Shown piece by piece: positions 43,806 to 53,531 of a DNA stretch of 64,000 nt. How positions within the stretch are numbered: position 1 is the stretch's first letter; every line of letters starts with the position of its first letter. This stretch comes from Bacillota bacterium (lineage in GTDB: Bacteria; Bacillota; Clostridia; Lachnospirales; Lachnospiraceae), in NCBI GenBank assembly GCA_023387655.1, contig JAEWHR010000243.1:1-64000 (forward strand), in the 5' to 3' direction. The notes below the pieces were generated by a model. That model worked only from the letters and a program-made list of their open reading frames with translations. It was not told where the DNA came from and did not search any database. A program made the position numbers and the translations under genes.

Positions 43806-44825
43806 TTAACAATTCTCAAATGGTTTGCTTGCAGCTACTGTAATACAACGAAATTCATCATATGCTTTTGTACTATCGCCGAAGCGATAAGGACGTACGG
43901 AACAATAAAAATGATATAAAGTATCCTGATAATAAACTATGGAAGCTTTATGTGCATGTCTTTCATCAATTTCACCAATGGCACCACTTGTTATGATCGG
44001 ATCATTTACCTTTTCCCAGTTAACTAAATCCTTTGAAAATGCAAGACCTTCTTGTGCATGTCCATAATCATAACCAAAATAGAAATTCACCCATTGGTTG
44101 TCATGCTTTACTATATAAGGATCAGATAAGAAGCGCCCATCCCATGTGTCATTTCCTACTCGTAATACAGGATTTTGCTTACAACGTTCCCAATGAAATA
44201 AATCTTTTGAGGTTGCCATACCTGTCTGCTCGATCCAACGTTCCTCTTTGTTTTTGGCATTATAAAATAAGTACCAAGTATCCTTTTCTTTAAAGATACA
44301 AGCTTTATATAGTCCACCAGCTTCCCACTCTTCTCCATCTTTCCATGAGAATACAGGTTGCTCTAATCTGTGCCAGGTTAAAAGGTCCTCATCTTCACAC
44401 CATGCGAGACCGATTTCTGCTGGTCCTGCCTCATATCCAATCTCCGGATAAGAATGATAGACTAACCAATACTTACCATCTACCTTCTTTAAAGTTGGAA
44501 GCGCTTTAAACTCATTGCTCTCTTTTATTATCCAAGTTGCAGCAGCTCCAACTTTATCCCAACGTTCTTCACTGCCACGAGCTAAAATGACGCCTTTGTG
44601 CTTCCAATGAAGGAGGTCATCACTTACAGCAAGTGCCGACTGATAGCCTTTTCCATCATATCCAGTATACAACATATAAAACTGGGCATTGTGATAAAAA
44701 ACAAAAGGTATGTCTACTGCTTGTTCATCAAAAGCTCCTTTTACACCAGATCCACTCAAAACAGGCTTTCCGTATTTATATGGGGTTAAATATGGAGCAA
44801 CCATCGAATCCTCTTTATTTATCAT
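43806..44825 (-). CDS. Five-bladed beta-propeller glycosidase-like protein (GH43/GH32/GH130 type)
   Basis: 339 residues, no signal peptide. Repeated blade signatures are visible: FVFYHNAQFYMLYTGYD, KYWLVYHSYPEIG, TWYLFYNAKNK, QWVNFYFGYDYG and TLYHFYCSV, each followed by a W-like SDDLLHW, ATSKDLFHWE or SKDLVNWEK stretch. Acidic candidates are the Asp in EQAVDIPFVF, the Glu in WEAGGLYK and the Asp in FLSDPYIV. The fold is that of GH32/43/62/117/130/137 enzymes; I cannot assign the family. Context (two rhamnosidases, GH42) suggests an exo-enzyme, perhaps an arabinofuranosidase. GGAG precedes the ATG, and 31-bp repeats lie immediately upstream. Confidence 0.68.
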   Translation of the reverse strand: MINKEDSMVAPYLTPYKYGKPVLSGSGVKGAFDEQAVDIPFVFYHNAQFYMLYTGYDGKGYQSALAVSDDLLHWKHKGVILARGSEERWDKVGAAATWIIKESNEFKALPTLKKVDGKYWLVYHSYPEIGYEAGPAEIGLAWCEDEDLLTWHRLEQPVFSWKDGEEWEAGGLYKACIFKEKDTWYLFYNAKNKEERWIEQTGMATSKDLFHWERCKQNPVLRVGNDTWDGRFLSDPYIVKHDNQWVNFYFGYDYGHAQEGLAFSKDLVNWEKVNDPIITSGAIGEIDERHAHKASIVYYQDTLYHFYCSVRPYRFGDSTKAYDEFRCITVAASKPFENC

Positions 44826-44840
44826 CCTTCTTCTCCTCTT

Positions 44841-44986
44841 GGTTTACCTTTTCCTCTTAATTAATCTTTATGGTTTACCTTTTCCTCTTAATTAATCTTT
44901 ATGGTTTACCTGTATCCTCTTTAATTACTTTAATCTTTCTCTCTCACCTTAATTCTCTTCGTTTACCTGTATCCTCTTTGTTTACC
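44841..44986 (-). repeat. 31-bp tandem repeats upstream of the propeller gene
   Basis: Two identical 31-bp units (44841-44871 and 44872-44902) are followed by two diverged copies (from 44903 and about 44960) that share GTTTACCTGTATCCTCTTT. On the minus strand every unit presents an AGAGGA(A/T) ribosome-binding-like core followed by GGTAAAC. The last unit lies next to the real GGAG site of the downstream gene. Confidence 0.85.
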
Positions 44987-47596
44987 TTACTCTTTCTTTT
45001 CAGGAATTGTAAGTTCTATTTCATGATAGCCTGACCCGTAACGAGTAATTGCACCATCCGTTTCGTTTACAAATATTCCTGTTGCATTCGGTGGTATCGT
45101 TAACTCCACAAGTGCCATTTCATCTCGCTTCATCCAGTGAATAGAAACCTTACCATATGGATGTGTAATCCAGGCATTAACCTCATCACAATCCTTCGCA
45201 AAATGAGGACAAACATAAATTTCACTTAAGCTAGTACCCATTCGAATACTACCAATGCCTGCTAATCCATTATAAAACCATTCTTCAATACTACCAAGCA
45301 TAAAATGATTCTGCGAACCATGAGGATTCCCAGGCTCTGGACCATCCCATTCTTCTGTTAACGTTGTAGCACCACTCACTACTTGATAACCATACCCTGG
45401 CTTATCCGTAATATTTGTCATGGTGTTAATGATGTCCGATTTTCCATTCATCGTAAGGGCTGCGAGTACAAAAGGATGTCCTATATCACCAGCGGTTGTT
45501 GCATATCCTCTTATTTTTATATCTTTGACTAAGTAAGCAAGTACCTTTTCTTTCTCTTTTTCTGGTACTAATCCCGTAACAAGACTCATTGCTTGTGCTG
45601 CCTGACTTCCTGTTGCATACCTTCCCGTCTGATCATCATAAAACATAAGGTTATATTCTTTATATATTTCCTTAGCAAGATTGGCGTACACCTTTGCATC
45701 CTCTGTTTCTCCAAGAAGTTTTGCTACTTGCTCCATAATGACAACATCATAATAGTAGATTGTGGTAGCAATTACTGACACTGGTGTGTTTTGTGAATGT
45801 GGCTTGTTTGGTCCTATATCAAGCCAGTCGCCAAGTCCATGGCGAAGGATATGATGGTGTGTTTTTGATGTTAAATAATCAAGATATTTTTTCATCACTG
45901 GATAATAATCTCTAAGTACTGTTTCGTTTCCGTAACGAAGATATAAATACCATGGATTTATGATGCTTGCACTTCCCCATTCCGGAGAATCAACAAATCC
46001 CTCATGATATCCAAATACTACATATTCTGGGCTAATATCTGGGACTAGTCCACTCTCTCTTTGTGAATCAGACATATCCTGTTGGATCTTTTCATAAAGA
46101 TTTTCTAAATTAAAGTTATTCATAAGGCCTGGTCCAATTAAGTGAGATTGTTCTAGCCATCCTAGCTTTTCACGATGCGGGCAATCTGTAAGAACACTTT
46201 TCATATTACTTTTCATCGCTTGGAGAACAATCGTATGTATGCTATTAAATAGCTCATTTGAGCAATGAAATTCTCCCGCTAGTTCTACATCTGTATATAG
46301 AAATTCTCCAACAATCTCTAGAATCTTTGGTAGTTCTATTTTATCTTCCTTCCTTGTGTCAGCATACTCTTGTGGCACTGCTCCTTCAACCTGAAGGTAT
46401 CGAAAACCCGTATAACTAAATCTTGGAGTATACTCTTGGATTTCCTTATGGTTTAGGGTATAGTTCCAACGATATCCTCGACCTGTTACCTTTTGATCAG
46501 GTTCCTGGTTTTCACCTAAAATTTCACCTGGTGTCATACTAACTACCAATCCAGCATCGGACTCTTTGGCTTTTAATTTGATACGAACCCATCCTGAAAA
46601 ATTCACTCCAAAGTCATATAAAAACTTTCCCTCTGAGGTCTCAATCACAGAGATTGGACGGTATATCTTCATTACACGTACAGGTTCTGCTTTCTGAGAG
46701 GTCATCTTTCCCTGTGGAGCAATTACTTCATGGACCGACTCCCACGTTTCATCTTCTATATAATCAGCATTACTGTAGTTTTCACATTCCAATCTAGCAT
46801 CATAATCCTCTCCACCGTAAATACAAGCAAATCGAATCGGACTAGGCGCCATATGCCACAGAGAATCCGTCACGATTTCTTCTTTACTGCCATCCTCATA
46901 ATAGAGATTTAACTGAAGGCAGAACTTCATTTTTCCGTAACTTCTTTCAAAATATACATAACGCCCTCCAGGTACGTTATACATTCCATCACCAAGTATC
47001 AGACCAATTGCATTTCTTCCCTCTTTTATAGATTCTGTTACATCATAAGAGGAATAGAGTGTCGTTTTTCTATAATCCGTCCAACCTGGTTCAAGAACAC
47101 GGTCAGAAATCTTCTTTCCATTCATAAGACATTCATAATGACCAAGTCCACTAACAAAAAGGCTTGCTCTTTTTAACTTCTTATTACTTATAAAACTCCT
47201 ACGATATATGTGATTTTCTTGATCTTTCATTTCACCAATCCAGGTTCCCTTAAAATCATCTTGGTCAATTCCCGTTACAAATTTTTCTTCCTTTCCGGTT
47301 ATTTCTTTTTGCTGACAATTACTATACACTGTAACCTTCCAATAATACTCAGTATCAGATTTATAGCAATCCCTAAAATCTACCCTATGACTCATATGGT
47401 CAGAATTAATCTTACCAGAATCGTAACAGTAGTTATTTTCCTGCAAATTTTGCATTCCCTCAGTAATACATATACGGTAGGAGATCTGCTTCCAGTTCTT
47501 TGTTTTGGTCTCTATATTCCAAGTAAATACTAGAGATCGGTTTGTAATCCCAAATGGTTGAATTTTAGCCTCTGTTCTACAATTTATTATTTTCAT
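44987..47596 (-). CDS. GH78 alpha-L-rhamnosidase (second)
   Basis: 869 residues. N-terminal beta-sandwich domains include the ASLFVSGLGHYECLMNGKKISDRVLEPGWTDY segment. The catalytic (alpha/alpha)6 barrel has DCPHREKLGWLEQSHLIGPG, the GH78 catalytic motif, and later GATTLTEEWDGP. A C-terminal beta-domain follows. No signal peptide. It is the first enzyme gene after the second transporter, with a hairpin in the 85-bp gap. It differs from the other GH78 in the catalytic motif (CPHREKLGW versus CPQRDERMGW), which marks it as a separate subfamily. AGGAG precedes the ATG. Confidence 0.92.
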   Translation of the reverse strand: MKIINCRTEAKIQPFGITNRSLVFTWNIETKTKNWKQISYRICITEGMQNLQENNYCYDSGKINSDHMSHRVDFRDCYKSDTEYYWKVTVYSNCQQKEITGKEEKFVTGIDQDDFKGTWIGEMKDQENHIYRRSFISNKKLKRASLFVSGLGHYECLMNGKKISDRVLEPGWTDYRKTTLYSSYDVTESIKEGRNAIGLILGDGMYNVPGGRYVYFERSYGKMKFCLQLNLYYEDGSKEEIVTDSLWHMAPSPIRFACIYGGEDYDARLECENYSNADYIEDETWESVHEVIAPQGKMTSQKAEPVRVMKIYRPISVIETSEGKFLYDFGVNFSGWVRIKLKAKESDAGLVVSMTPGEILGENQEPDQKVTGRGYRWNYTLNHKEIQEYTPRFSYTGFRYLQVEGAVPQEYADTRKEDKIELPKILEIVGEFLYTDVELAGEFHCSNELFNSIHTIVLQAMKSNMKSVLTDCPHREKLGWLEQSHLIGPGLMNNFNLENLYEKIQQDMSDSQRESGLVPDISPEYVVFGYHEGFVDSPEWGSASIINPWYLYLRYGNETVLRDYYPVMKKYLDYLTSKTHHHILRHGLGDWLDIGPNKPHSQNTPVSVIATTIYYYDVVIMEQVAKLLGETEDAKVYANLAKEIYKEYNLMFYDDQTGRYATGSQAAQAMSLVTGLVPEKEKEKVLAYLVKDIKIRGYATTAGDIGHPFVLAALTMNGKSDIINTMTNITDKPGYGYQVVSGATTLTEEWDGPEPGNPHGSQNHFMLGSIEEWFYNGLAGIGSIRMGTSLSEIYVCPHFAKDCDEVNAWITHPYGKVSIHWMKRDEMALVELTIPPNATGIFVNETDGAITRYGSGYHEIELTIPEKKE

Positions 47597-47638
47597 AATT
47601 TCTCCTATCGATAATATAACTTTTAATTATTTTAATAG

Positions 47639-47670
47639 AATAAAGGGTCTCCTTACGAAGACTCTTTATT
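47639..47670 (-). promoter_or_regulatory. Intercistronic hairpin after the second binding-protein gene
   Basis: AATAAAGGGTCT (47639-47650) pairs with AGACTCTTTATT (47659-47670) with one mismatch and an 8-nt loop, between the binding-protein stop and the GH78 start. It is AT-rich and lacks a long T-run, so partial termination or mRNA protection is likely. Confidence 0.55.
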
Positions 47671-47681
47671 CTATAATCATT

Positions 47682-49430
47682 CTACTTATTTAATACTGTT
47701 TTCTCTTGAAGCATTGCTAGAACTTCATCAAAATCCATTTCAGATTGGCTCTTTACATCTTTTATGTATTGATTCCAAATATCATCATTATTGATATCCA
47801 ACTCACCAGTGATGAACTTATAAGAATATTCTTTCGCATATCCTTCACAAGCTCTTGAAAGCTGAGATTTTGTTGATGATTCATCCGCTGTTAAAAGTAC
47901 AACTGGAGGACGATCCGCAGGAGCTACAGATTCCTCACCACCAATTTTACTTGATTCGATCCAATACTTTCCTTCATAATAACCATCTGTTTCATTCCAC
48001 CAAGGTTCAGGAATAGAAGACACTTCTGTCATTGCTTTAAAATCCAGTGGAGTAAATGGAATACCACTACGGCAAACGGAAGAAGACATAATTCCATAAT
48101 TTGCAACTTCTGTAGCTGGACTACTAGATGACATGATGGAGTCTACAAATTTATTAGAGCCATCCTCTACTGTGTATGTTGTATCCTTAATCCCCCAGTT
48201 CATTAACTCTACCATCTCGTCGGAATACTGATAATCAATCATAGCTACCACATATTCTGGATGCTTCACATCTGCTGATATGTATATACCCATCTGTTGA
48301 TTTAATGATTTTCCATCCTGCCTGGAGCCCCATTTCCATGCAGTTCCGTACTTTTCATTCGTTGGAAGATAGGAAAGACCCCATTCCAATCCATCTATGT
48401 TAGCTGCGGTATTCCATGTTGCAGCACTACCTGCCCATAAAGTCGGACAAACTAGTCCTACTCCTGTAGTTGCCTTTGTAACACTAGCATTAAAATCAGC
48501 AGTTCCCATCTCTGGATCAATATAGCCAGCCTTATAGAGATTCGCTATATATACCAGCATTTCTCTGAAATTATCTTCGATGGGACCAAATTTCCATTCA
48601 TTTCCGTTCCAGTAAAGAGTATCCCAAGTGTGGAAGATACCAGTAAATCCACGGTAAAATGCATAGTCTTTTGTACTATTCATCAATACATATTTTGCAT
48701 CAATCTTACCAGTATCAATTAAACCTTTTAATGTTTCGCATAGTTTAGTGAATTCATCTAAAGTCGTAGCAGGCACTAAATTATGTTCTTTTAGTATATC
48801 GAAACGGTACGCAAATCCAGTAAAGGACTGAGCACCCATGATATTATCGGTATTATAGAAACCATCCATAAAGTAATACATGCTTCCATCTTCATTTTTA
48901 GCATATGCACTACCACCATTGGTGTCTTCTACATAATCCCAATAGTATTTTATGTACTGGGAATAGTCAGCAATATTTAATACAATATCATCTTGTCCAA
49001 ATTTGCTAATCGCAGAACCTTGAGTATAAGTTGCTACATCAGGAATATCTCCAGATTGTAAAATTACAAGCTCATTCGCCCTATAGTCTGCATATGGTGT
49101 ACGCTGCCAGGTTATATCAAGATCTACTCCTAGATATTCTTCCATCTTCTGTTCCCATAGTTTATGTACCTCTGTTCCTTCTGATGACTGGTTAAAGTCC
49201 GCAATACTAATGGTTAGTTTTAATACTCCTCCATCAATGGTAGGAAGATTTAAAGTATTTGTACCAGTACCATTCCCCTCTGCCTTATCATTTCCTTCTG
49301 TCTTGTCACTGTTAGTTGGTGCTTTTGTTGGTGTTGTATTATTCGCATCTTTTGATTTCGAACCACAGCCACCTAACATGGTTGCTACAAGTACTGTACT
49401 AAGTACAAGTGCTACTAATCGTTTTTTCAT
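47682..49430 (-). CDS. CUT1 sugar-binding lipoprotein (second transporter)
   Basis: 582 residues. Signal peptide with lipobox MLGGC, lipidated Cys22, then an Asn/Thr/Gly-rich linker (about 25-65) and a large oligosaccharide-binding domain (LTISIADFNQSSEGTEVHKLWEQKMEEYLGVDLDITWQRT). Unlike the first transporter operon, the order here is permease, permease, binding protein. The ligand is unknown; the following rhamnosidases and galactosidase suggest a rhamnose-containing oligosaccharide. Confidence 0.9.
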   Translation of the reverse strand: MKKRLVALVLSTVLVATMLGGCGSKSKDANNTTPTKAPTNSDKTEGNDKAEGNGTGTNTLNLPTIDGGVLKLTISIADFNQSSEGTEVHKLWEQKMEEYLGVDLDITWQRTPYADYRANELVILQSGDIPDVATYTQGSAISKFGQDDIVLNIADYSQYIKYYWDYVEDTNGGSAYAKNEDGSMYYFMDGFYNTDNIMGAQSFTGFAYRFDILKEHNLVPATTLDEFTKLCETLKGLIDTGKIDAKYVLMNSTKDYAFYRGFTGIFHTWDTLYWNGNEWKFGPIEDNFREMLVYIANLYKAGYIDPEMGTADFNASVTKATTGVGLVCPTLWAGSAATWNTAANIDGLEWGLSYLPTNEKYGTAWKWGSRQDGKSLNQQMGIYISADVKHPEYVVAMIDYQYSDEMVELMNWGIKDTTYTVEDGSNKFVDSIMSSSSPATEVANYGIMSSSVCRSGIPFTPLDFKAMTEVSSIPEPWWNETDGYYEGKYWIESSKIGGEESVAPADRPPVVLLTADESSTKSQLSRACEGYAKEYSYKFITGELDINNDDIWNQYIKDVKSQSEMDFDEVLAMLQEKTVLNK

Positions 49431-49501
49431 ATGATTTCTCCCTTCTAACCTATGTAATAAAAAGATTTATAAACAAGACCTCATTGGTCTATGTTCCATC
49501 A

Positions 49502-50410
49502 TTAACCCTTTACCGCACCTAATTGAATTCCCTGTACAAAATATCTTTGTACAAAAGGATATACTAAAAGAATTGGACCAATCGTTGCTATGATGCAGGC
49601 ATATTGAACATTCAGTGCATTTAGCTCCCCATTATTCAGCATTTCTGTAGCACCTTGCATATCTGTCATTGCGGAGGTAAATACGATTTTTCTAAGAATC
49701 ATTTGGATTGGTTGTTTTGCACCATCCTTGATGTAGAGGAGTGCATCATAATAACTATTCCATACACCAACCAAGGAAAATAATCCAAACGTGGCATAAA
49801 GCGCCTTGGACATAGGGACATAAATAGTAGCTAAAATTCTAGCTTCACCTGCACCATCGATACGTGCCGCTTCTCGAATCTCTGTTGATATTCCTTTATA
49901 AAAAGCTCTATATACAAAAACGTTATAGGCTGATACCGCACCTGGTAAAATTAGAGACCACCAGCTATTCATCAATCCTAATTTTTGTATTAAAAGGTAG
50001 GAGGGCACAGTTCCGCCAGAGAAAAACATCGTTATTAATAGAAAAATCGAAATAGGTTTTCTTAATACGAATTCCGGTAACATCATAACATAAGCTAGCA
50101 TTGACGTTAGTATAAGATTCACTATAGTAGCTCCAATTGCTATTACCACTGTATTCCAGTAGCTTCTTAAAATATTTGCCTCTTCAAAAAGTAATCTAAA
50201 ACCACTAAAATTTATTTCCTTTGGAAACCAAGTAACTGTACCAGAAGATATCATTTTATTACTTGATAACGATACTGCAATTACATTTAAAAATGGATAT
50301 AAAAATATAATAGATAACACTATAAAAAAGAGAATCAAAGCAACATCAAATGCTCGACTTCCTACATATATCTTATTAGACGTAGTTTGCTTGTTTTTCA
50401 TTTTCTTCAT
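49502..50410 (-). CDS. CUT1 sugar ABC transporter permease (LplC/YtcP type, second transporter)
   Basis: 302 residues with six membrane segments, EAA loop EAARIDGAGEARILATIYVPMSK and C-terminal PFVQRYFVQGIQLGAVKG. It begins 10 bp after the partner permease gene with a GGAGG site. As in the first system, no ATPase gene accompanies it. Confidence 0.9.
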   Translation of the reverse strand: MKKMKNKQTTSNKIYVGSRAFDVALILFFIVLSIIFLYPFLNVIAVSLSSNKMISSGTVTWFPKEINFSGFRLLFEEANILRSYWNTVVIAIGATIVNLILTSMLAYVMMLPEFVLRKPISIFLLITMFFSGGTVPSYLLIQKLGLMNSWWSLILPGAVSAYNVFVYRAFYKGISTEIREAARIDGAGEARILATIYVPMSKALYATFGLFSLVGVWNSYYDALLYIKDGAKQPIQMILRKIVFTSAMTDMQGATEMLNNGELNALNVQYACIIATIGPILLVYPFVQRYFVQGIQLGAVKG

Positions 50411-50420
50411 AAAGCACCTC

Positions 50421-51395
50421 CTACCATAAACTATTTTCTGGGTTTAATTTGCGGGTTACCATATTCGTACCATATACCAGAATGAAGCATATAACAGAAA
50501 CGAATAAATTAATGGCAGTAGAGTACTCAAAGTTTCCATTTTTAATACCCTGGTTATAAATAAAAGTTGAAAGAACATCCAGCTTACTTGCATTGGTGGA
50601 ATTTTGCATCAACAAGATTTTCGTAAAGTCTGCACTTAATACATTACCAACGTTCATAATCAGAATAACTGTCGTTGTTGGTAGAATTGTTGGCCATGCA
50701 ATATTTTTTACTTTTTGCCACCTGTTTGCTCCATCAATATTCGCAACATCATAAAGTTGTGTGTCTACATTAGATAATGCCGACAGATAGATAATGGATC
50801 CCCATCCTATTCCCTGCCAAATCGCAGATCCTACATACATTAGAAGAAAGTACTTATCGCCTTCATTCATATTGACTGCTGCTAAACCAAAAATCTCACG
50901 AATAGAATTAAACATACCGTTTAATGATCCAAATCCATTTAGCATAGAACAAATAACAACAATGGAGATAAAATGTGGAATGTATGAAACAGTCTGTACT
51001 ACTCGTTTAAACCCTTTTCTTTTTACTTCATTTAATAATAAAGCAAATATAATAGGTGCTGGAAATGTAAATAGTAATGTAACAACACCGACTTTTAATG
51101 TATTCCAAAGAATTGGTAAACTATTTGCATTTTTAAAAAAACGAATAAAGTTTTTTAGAAGTTGTTCTTCAAAGGGACTACCCCATATCCCAAGTTTCGG
51201 TGAATAATCTTTAAAAGCAATTAAAATTCCATACATTGGAAGATATCGAAATATAAAAATTAAAATAAGAGCTGGCAATGCCAATAAAACCAAAGAACGT
51301 TGCTTCCATAAAAGTTTACCAAATCGCTGTATTCTTTCTTTTCTAGTAAACCCTTGTTTTGGCAACTGCACCGTGTTATTTTTAACATGTTTCAT
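50421..51395 (-). CDS. CUT1 sugar ABC transporter permease (LplB type, second transporter)
   Basis: 324 residues, six membrane segments after a basic N-terminus, EAA-like loop around ANIDGANRWQKVKNIAWPTI, and the C-terminal RKLNPENSLW of LplB proteins. It is the first gene of the leftward operon that runs to the GH42 at 39011. AGGAGG lies 8 nt before the ATG and a good catabolite-repression (cre) sequence lies just upstream at 51412-51427. It is divergent from the YesM-type kinase gene, whose two-component system is the likely activator. Confidence 0.9.
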   Translation of the reverse strand: MKHVKNNTVQLPKQGFTRKERIQRFGKLLWKQRSLVLLALPALILIFIFRYLPMYGILIAFKDYSPKLGIWGSPFEEQLLKNFIRFFKNANSLPILWNTLKVGVVTLLFTFPAPIIFALLLNEVKRKGFKRVVQTVSYIPHFISIVVICSMLNGFGSLNGMFNSIREIFGLAAVNMNEGDKYFLLMYVGSAIWQGIGWGSIIYLSALSNVDTQLYDVANIDGANRWQKVKNIAWPTILPTTTVILIMNVGNVLSADFTKILLMQNSTNASKLDVLSTFIYNQGIKNGNFEYSTAINLFVSVICFILVYGTNMVTRKLNPENSLW

Positions 51396-51411
51396 TCATC
51401 ATTCCTCCTAT

Positions 51412-51427
51412 ATATTTGCGCTTTCAT
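51412..51427 (-). promoter_or_regulatory. Candidate cre (CcpA) site before the second transporter operon
   Basis: On the minus strand TGAAAGCGCAAATA matches the cre consensus TGNAANCGNWNNCA at all but one position. It lies between a possible -10 (TATAGT) and the ribosome-binding site of the first permease gene, the place where CcpA blocks transcription. Confidence 0.55.
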
Positions 51428-51530
51428 ACTATAATCATTTCATAGTTTTATTATAATTTTTTAATGCGAAATATTGTATGGATACAAAACAGTTGTTTTA
51501 TGCATCTTTCACAGAATTAACTTTGTTTAT

Positions 51531-51559
51531 TTGTGTTTTTTCCATATTTATCTTATAAT
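51531..51559 (+). promoter_or_regulatory. Promoter of the two-component operon
   Basis: TTGTGT (51531-51536) and a perfect TATAAT (51554-51559) with a 17-bp spacer, about 110 bp before the kinase start. Confidence 0.6.
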
Positions 51560-51669
51560 ATTCCATAGGAATACATATCTGTTCAAGGTAAAATATTATC
51601 AACAGTTAGAACTTCAAGACAATCACCCCCCTCATTAAATAAAAAAAGAAATGAACATAGGTAGACATC

Positions 51670-53502
51670 ATGAATAAACAAAATCAAAACATTTCTCCAT
51701 ACAATTTATCATTAAAGGGATATCTATACTGTTCCCTTGGTTTTTTATTCTTTTGTATCACTTTAATTACTGTATTTACTACAAAATCCTATTCTGCCCT
51801 ACAACAAAAAACACTATCCGATACATTAGCTCAGTTATCAAAGCAAGCTTCCCAGTCAGTGGAAGCTACCTATGATGCTATTGAAAATCTGGGTTCTAGC
51901 GTAGCTTATAATCAAGTTACACAACAATACTTACTATCTGATGCTAATACAGACAGTTTGGCTAAGTATAATAGCTACATCAACGTGATTAGCTTATTAA
52001 ATAATTTTCAGATGTTAAATGACAATGTTCTTGATATTGCTCTTGTTGGTTACGATGGAAATACAGCAAACATATCAGGTAATATTTCTTCCTATATAGA
52101 ATTGACGAAACAATTAAAAACTACGAAAAAAGAAAAGGCAATTCACCTTGGACCTTCCAATATCATCATTGGATACAAGGCTTGTATTTGTCATTTATTA
52201 GCGATACCAATCTATCATTTGACTACATTAGAAGAGATAGGCATTCTCTATCTTGCAATCAACCCGGAATCTATCATAACGAACTTAACAGCAAAAGCAG
52301 ATGGTATAATCACAGAATATCTCCTAGTTACCAAAGATAATCAATTATTAAGTGGCGATGAAACTATGTTTCGTGCTTTATCAACCACTAGCAATGCCAA
52401 TAAAGAATTCTCCATTACCTACCAAGGAGTACATTTTAACTGTAAAGCTGATTACATAAAAAGTGCAGATGCATACCTCTATACCCTGACCAATACAAGT
52501 GAATATACACAAGGAATTAACCAGATTGCGATTCGCCAAGTTGGATTTTTTATACTAGCTTTCTGCATCATGGCACTTGTGCTTTTGTTGATTTTTCACC
52601 CTATACTTACCTCAATAAAATCAATTACTTGTTTGATGCAGAAGATTCGTTCTGGAAAACGACGTGCCTTAGCAGAAAGAATTACCATTGATAAGAATAT
52701 GGTATATTGCAAAGAGATACATTCCATAGCTACAGAATTTAATGGTGTGTTAGATGAAATCAATACCCTAAACCATACGATTTTTAATACATATACGAAA
52801 ATGCATGAACTAGAGATCATCAATCGAAATACAAGTATTGCTTACTTACGTAGTCAAATTAATCCACATTTTCTTTACAATACACTCACAATGATTTGCG
52901 GTATGTCCTCTATCGGAGAGACGGATGGGGTTATCGAAGTCACTGGTGCCTTGTCTCAAATCTTTCGTTATAGCATTAAAGGTCAGGCAATGGTATCGGT
53001 AGAAGAAGAATTAGAGATTACAAAGTCATATGTCATGATACAGACAATTCGTTTTGATAATCGTTTTACCGTAGAATATAAATTTACGGAGGAAGCACTA
53101 AAAGCTCAAATACCAAAGATGGTTATTCAACCTCTTGTTGAAAACGCAGTAATACATGGTCTTGAAAAATCACTAAAGAAAGGGAATCTTCAGATTGGAG
53201 GGCTACGCAATCCCAAAGATAATACATTGATTTTATGGATTTATGATACTGGCATCGGTATGACAACAGAAAAATTAGAGAAACTACGCTATTCTGTAAT
53301 GGATACCAATAATATCACCGCTGAAAATGTAAATTCAACTCTACTAGGTTCTCATGGTAGTATCGGATTAAAGAATGTTAACGCAAGAATATATCTATAT
53401 TATGGAAATCCATATCACTTAAATATAGATTCAGAAGAAAATGTCGGCACTAATATACAGATTTGCATTCCATATACCTTAGCAACAGATGCTAGTATAT
53501 AG
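51670..53502 (+). CDS. YesM-type sensor histidine kinase
   Basis: 610 residues. Membrane helix 1 (about 16-37), an extracytoplasmic sensor of about 240 residues, membrane helix 2 (about 290-310) and a HAMP domain. The His_kinase domain has phospho-acceptor His400 in SQINPHFLYNTL, and the ATPase domain has the N-box QPLVENAVIHGLEK, DTGIGMT and GSIGLKNVNARI. This is the LytS/YesM class that commonly senses sugars through extracellular binding proteins. It is the first gene of a rightward operon with its response regulator 20-30 bp downstream. The ribosome-binding site (AGGT) is weak, which suits a low-abundance sensor. Confidence 0.92.
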   Translation: MNKQNQNISPYNLSLKGYLYCSLGFLFFCITLITVFTTKSYSALQQKTLSDTLAQLSKQASQSVEATYDAIENLGSSVAYNQVTQQYLLSDANTDSLAKYNSYINVISLLNNFQMLNDNVLDIALVGYDGNTANISGNISSYIELTKQLKTTKKEKAIHLGPSNIIIGYKACICHLLAIPIYHLTTLEEIGILYLAINPESIITNLTAKADGIITEYLLVTKDNQLLSGDETMFRALSTTSNANKEFSITYQGVHFNCKADYIKSADAYLYTLTNTSEYTQGINQIAIRQVGFFILAFCIMALVLLLIFHPILTSIKSITCLMQKIRSGKRRALAERITIDKNMVYCKEIHSIATEFNGVLDEINTLNHTIFNTYTKMHELEIINRNTSIAYLRSQINPHFLYNTLTMICGMSSIGETDGVIEVTGALSQIFRYSIKGQAMVSVEEELEITKSYVMIQTIRFDNRFTVEYKFTEEALKAQIPKMVIQPLVENAVIHGLEKSLKKGNLQIGGLRNPKDNTLILWIYDTGIGMTTEKLEKLRYSVMDTNNITAENVNSTLLGSHGSIGLKNVNARIYLYYGNPYHLNIDSEENVGTNIQICIPYTLATDASI

Positions 53503-53531
53503 AACAGGTGAAGTAAAGGAAGGTGTTTGTA

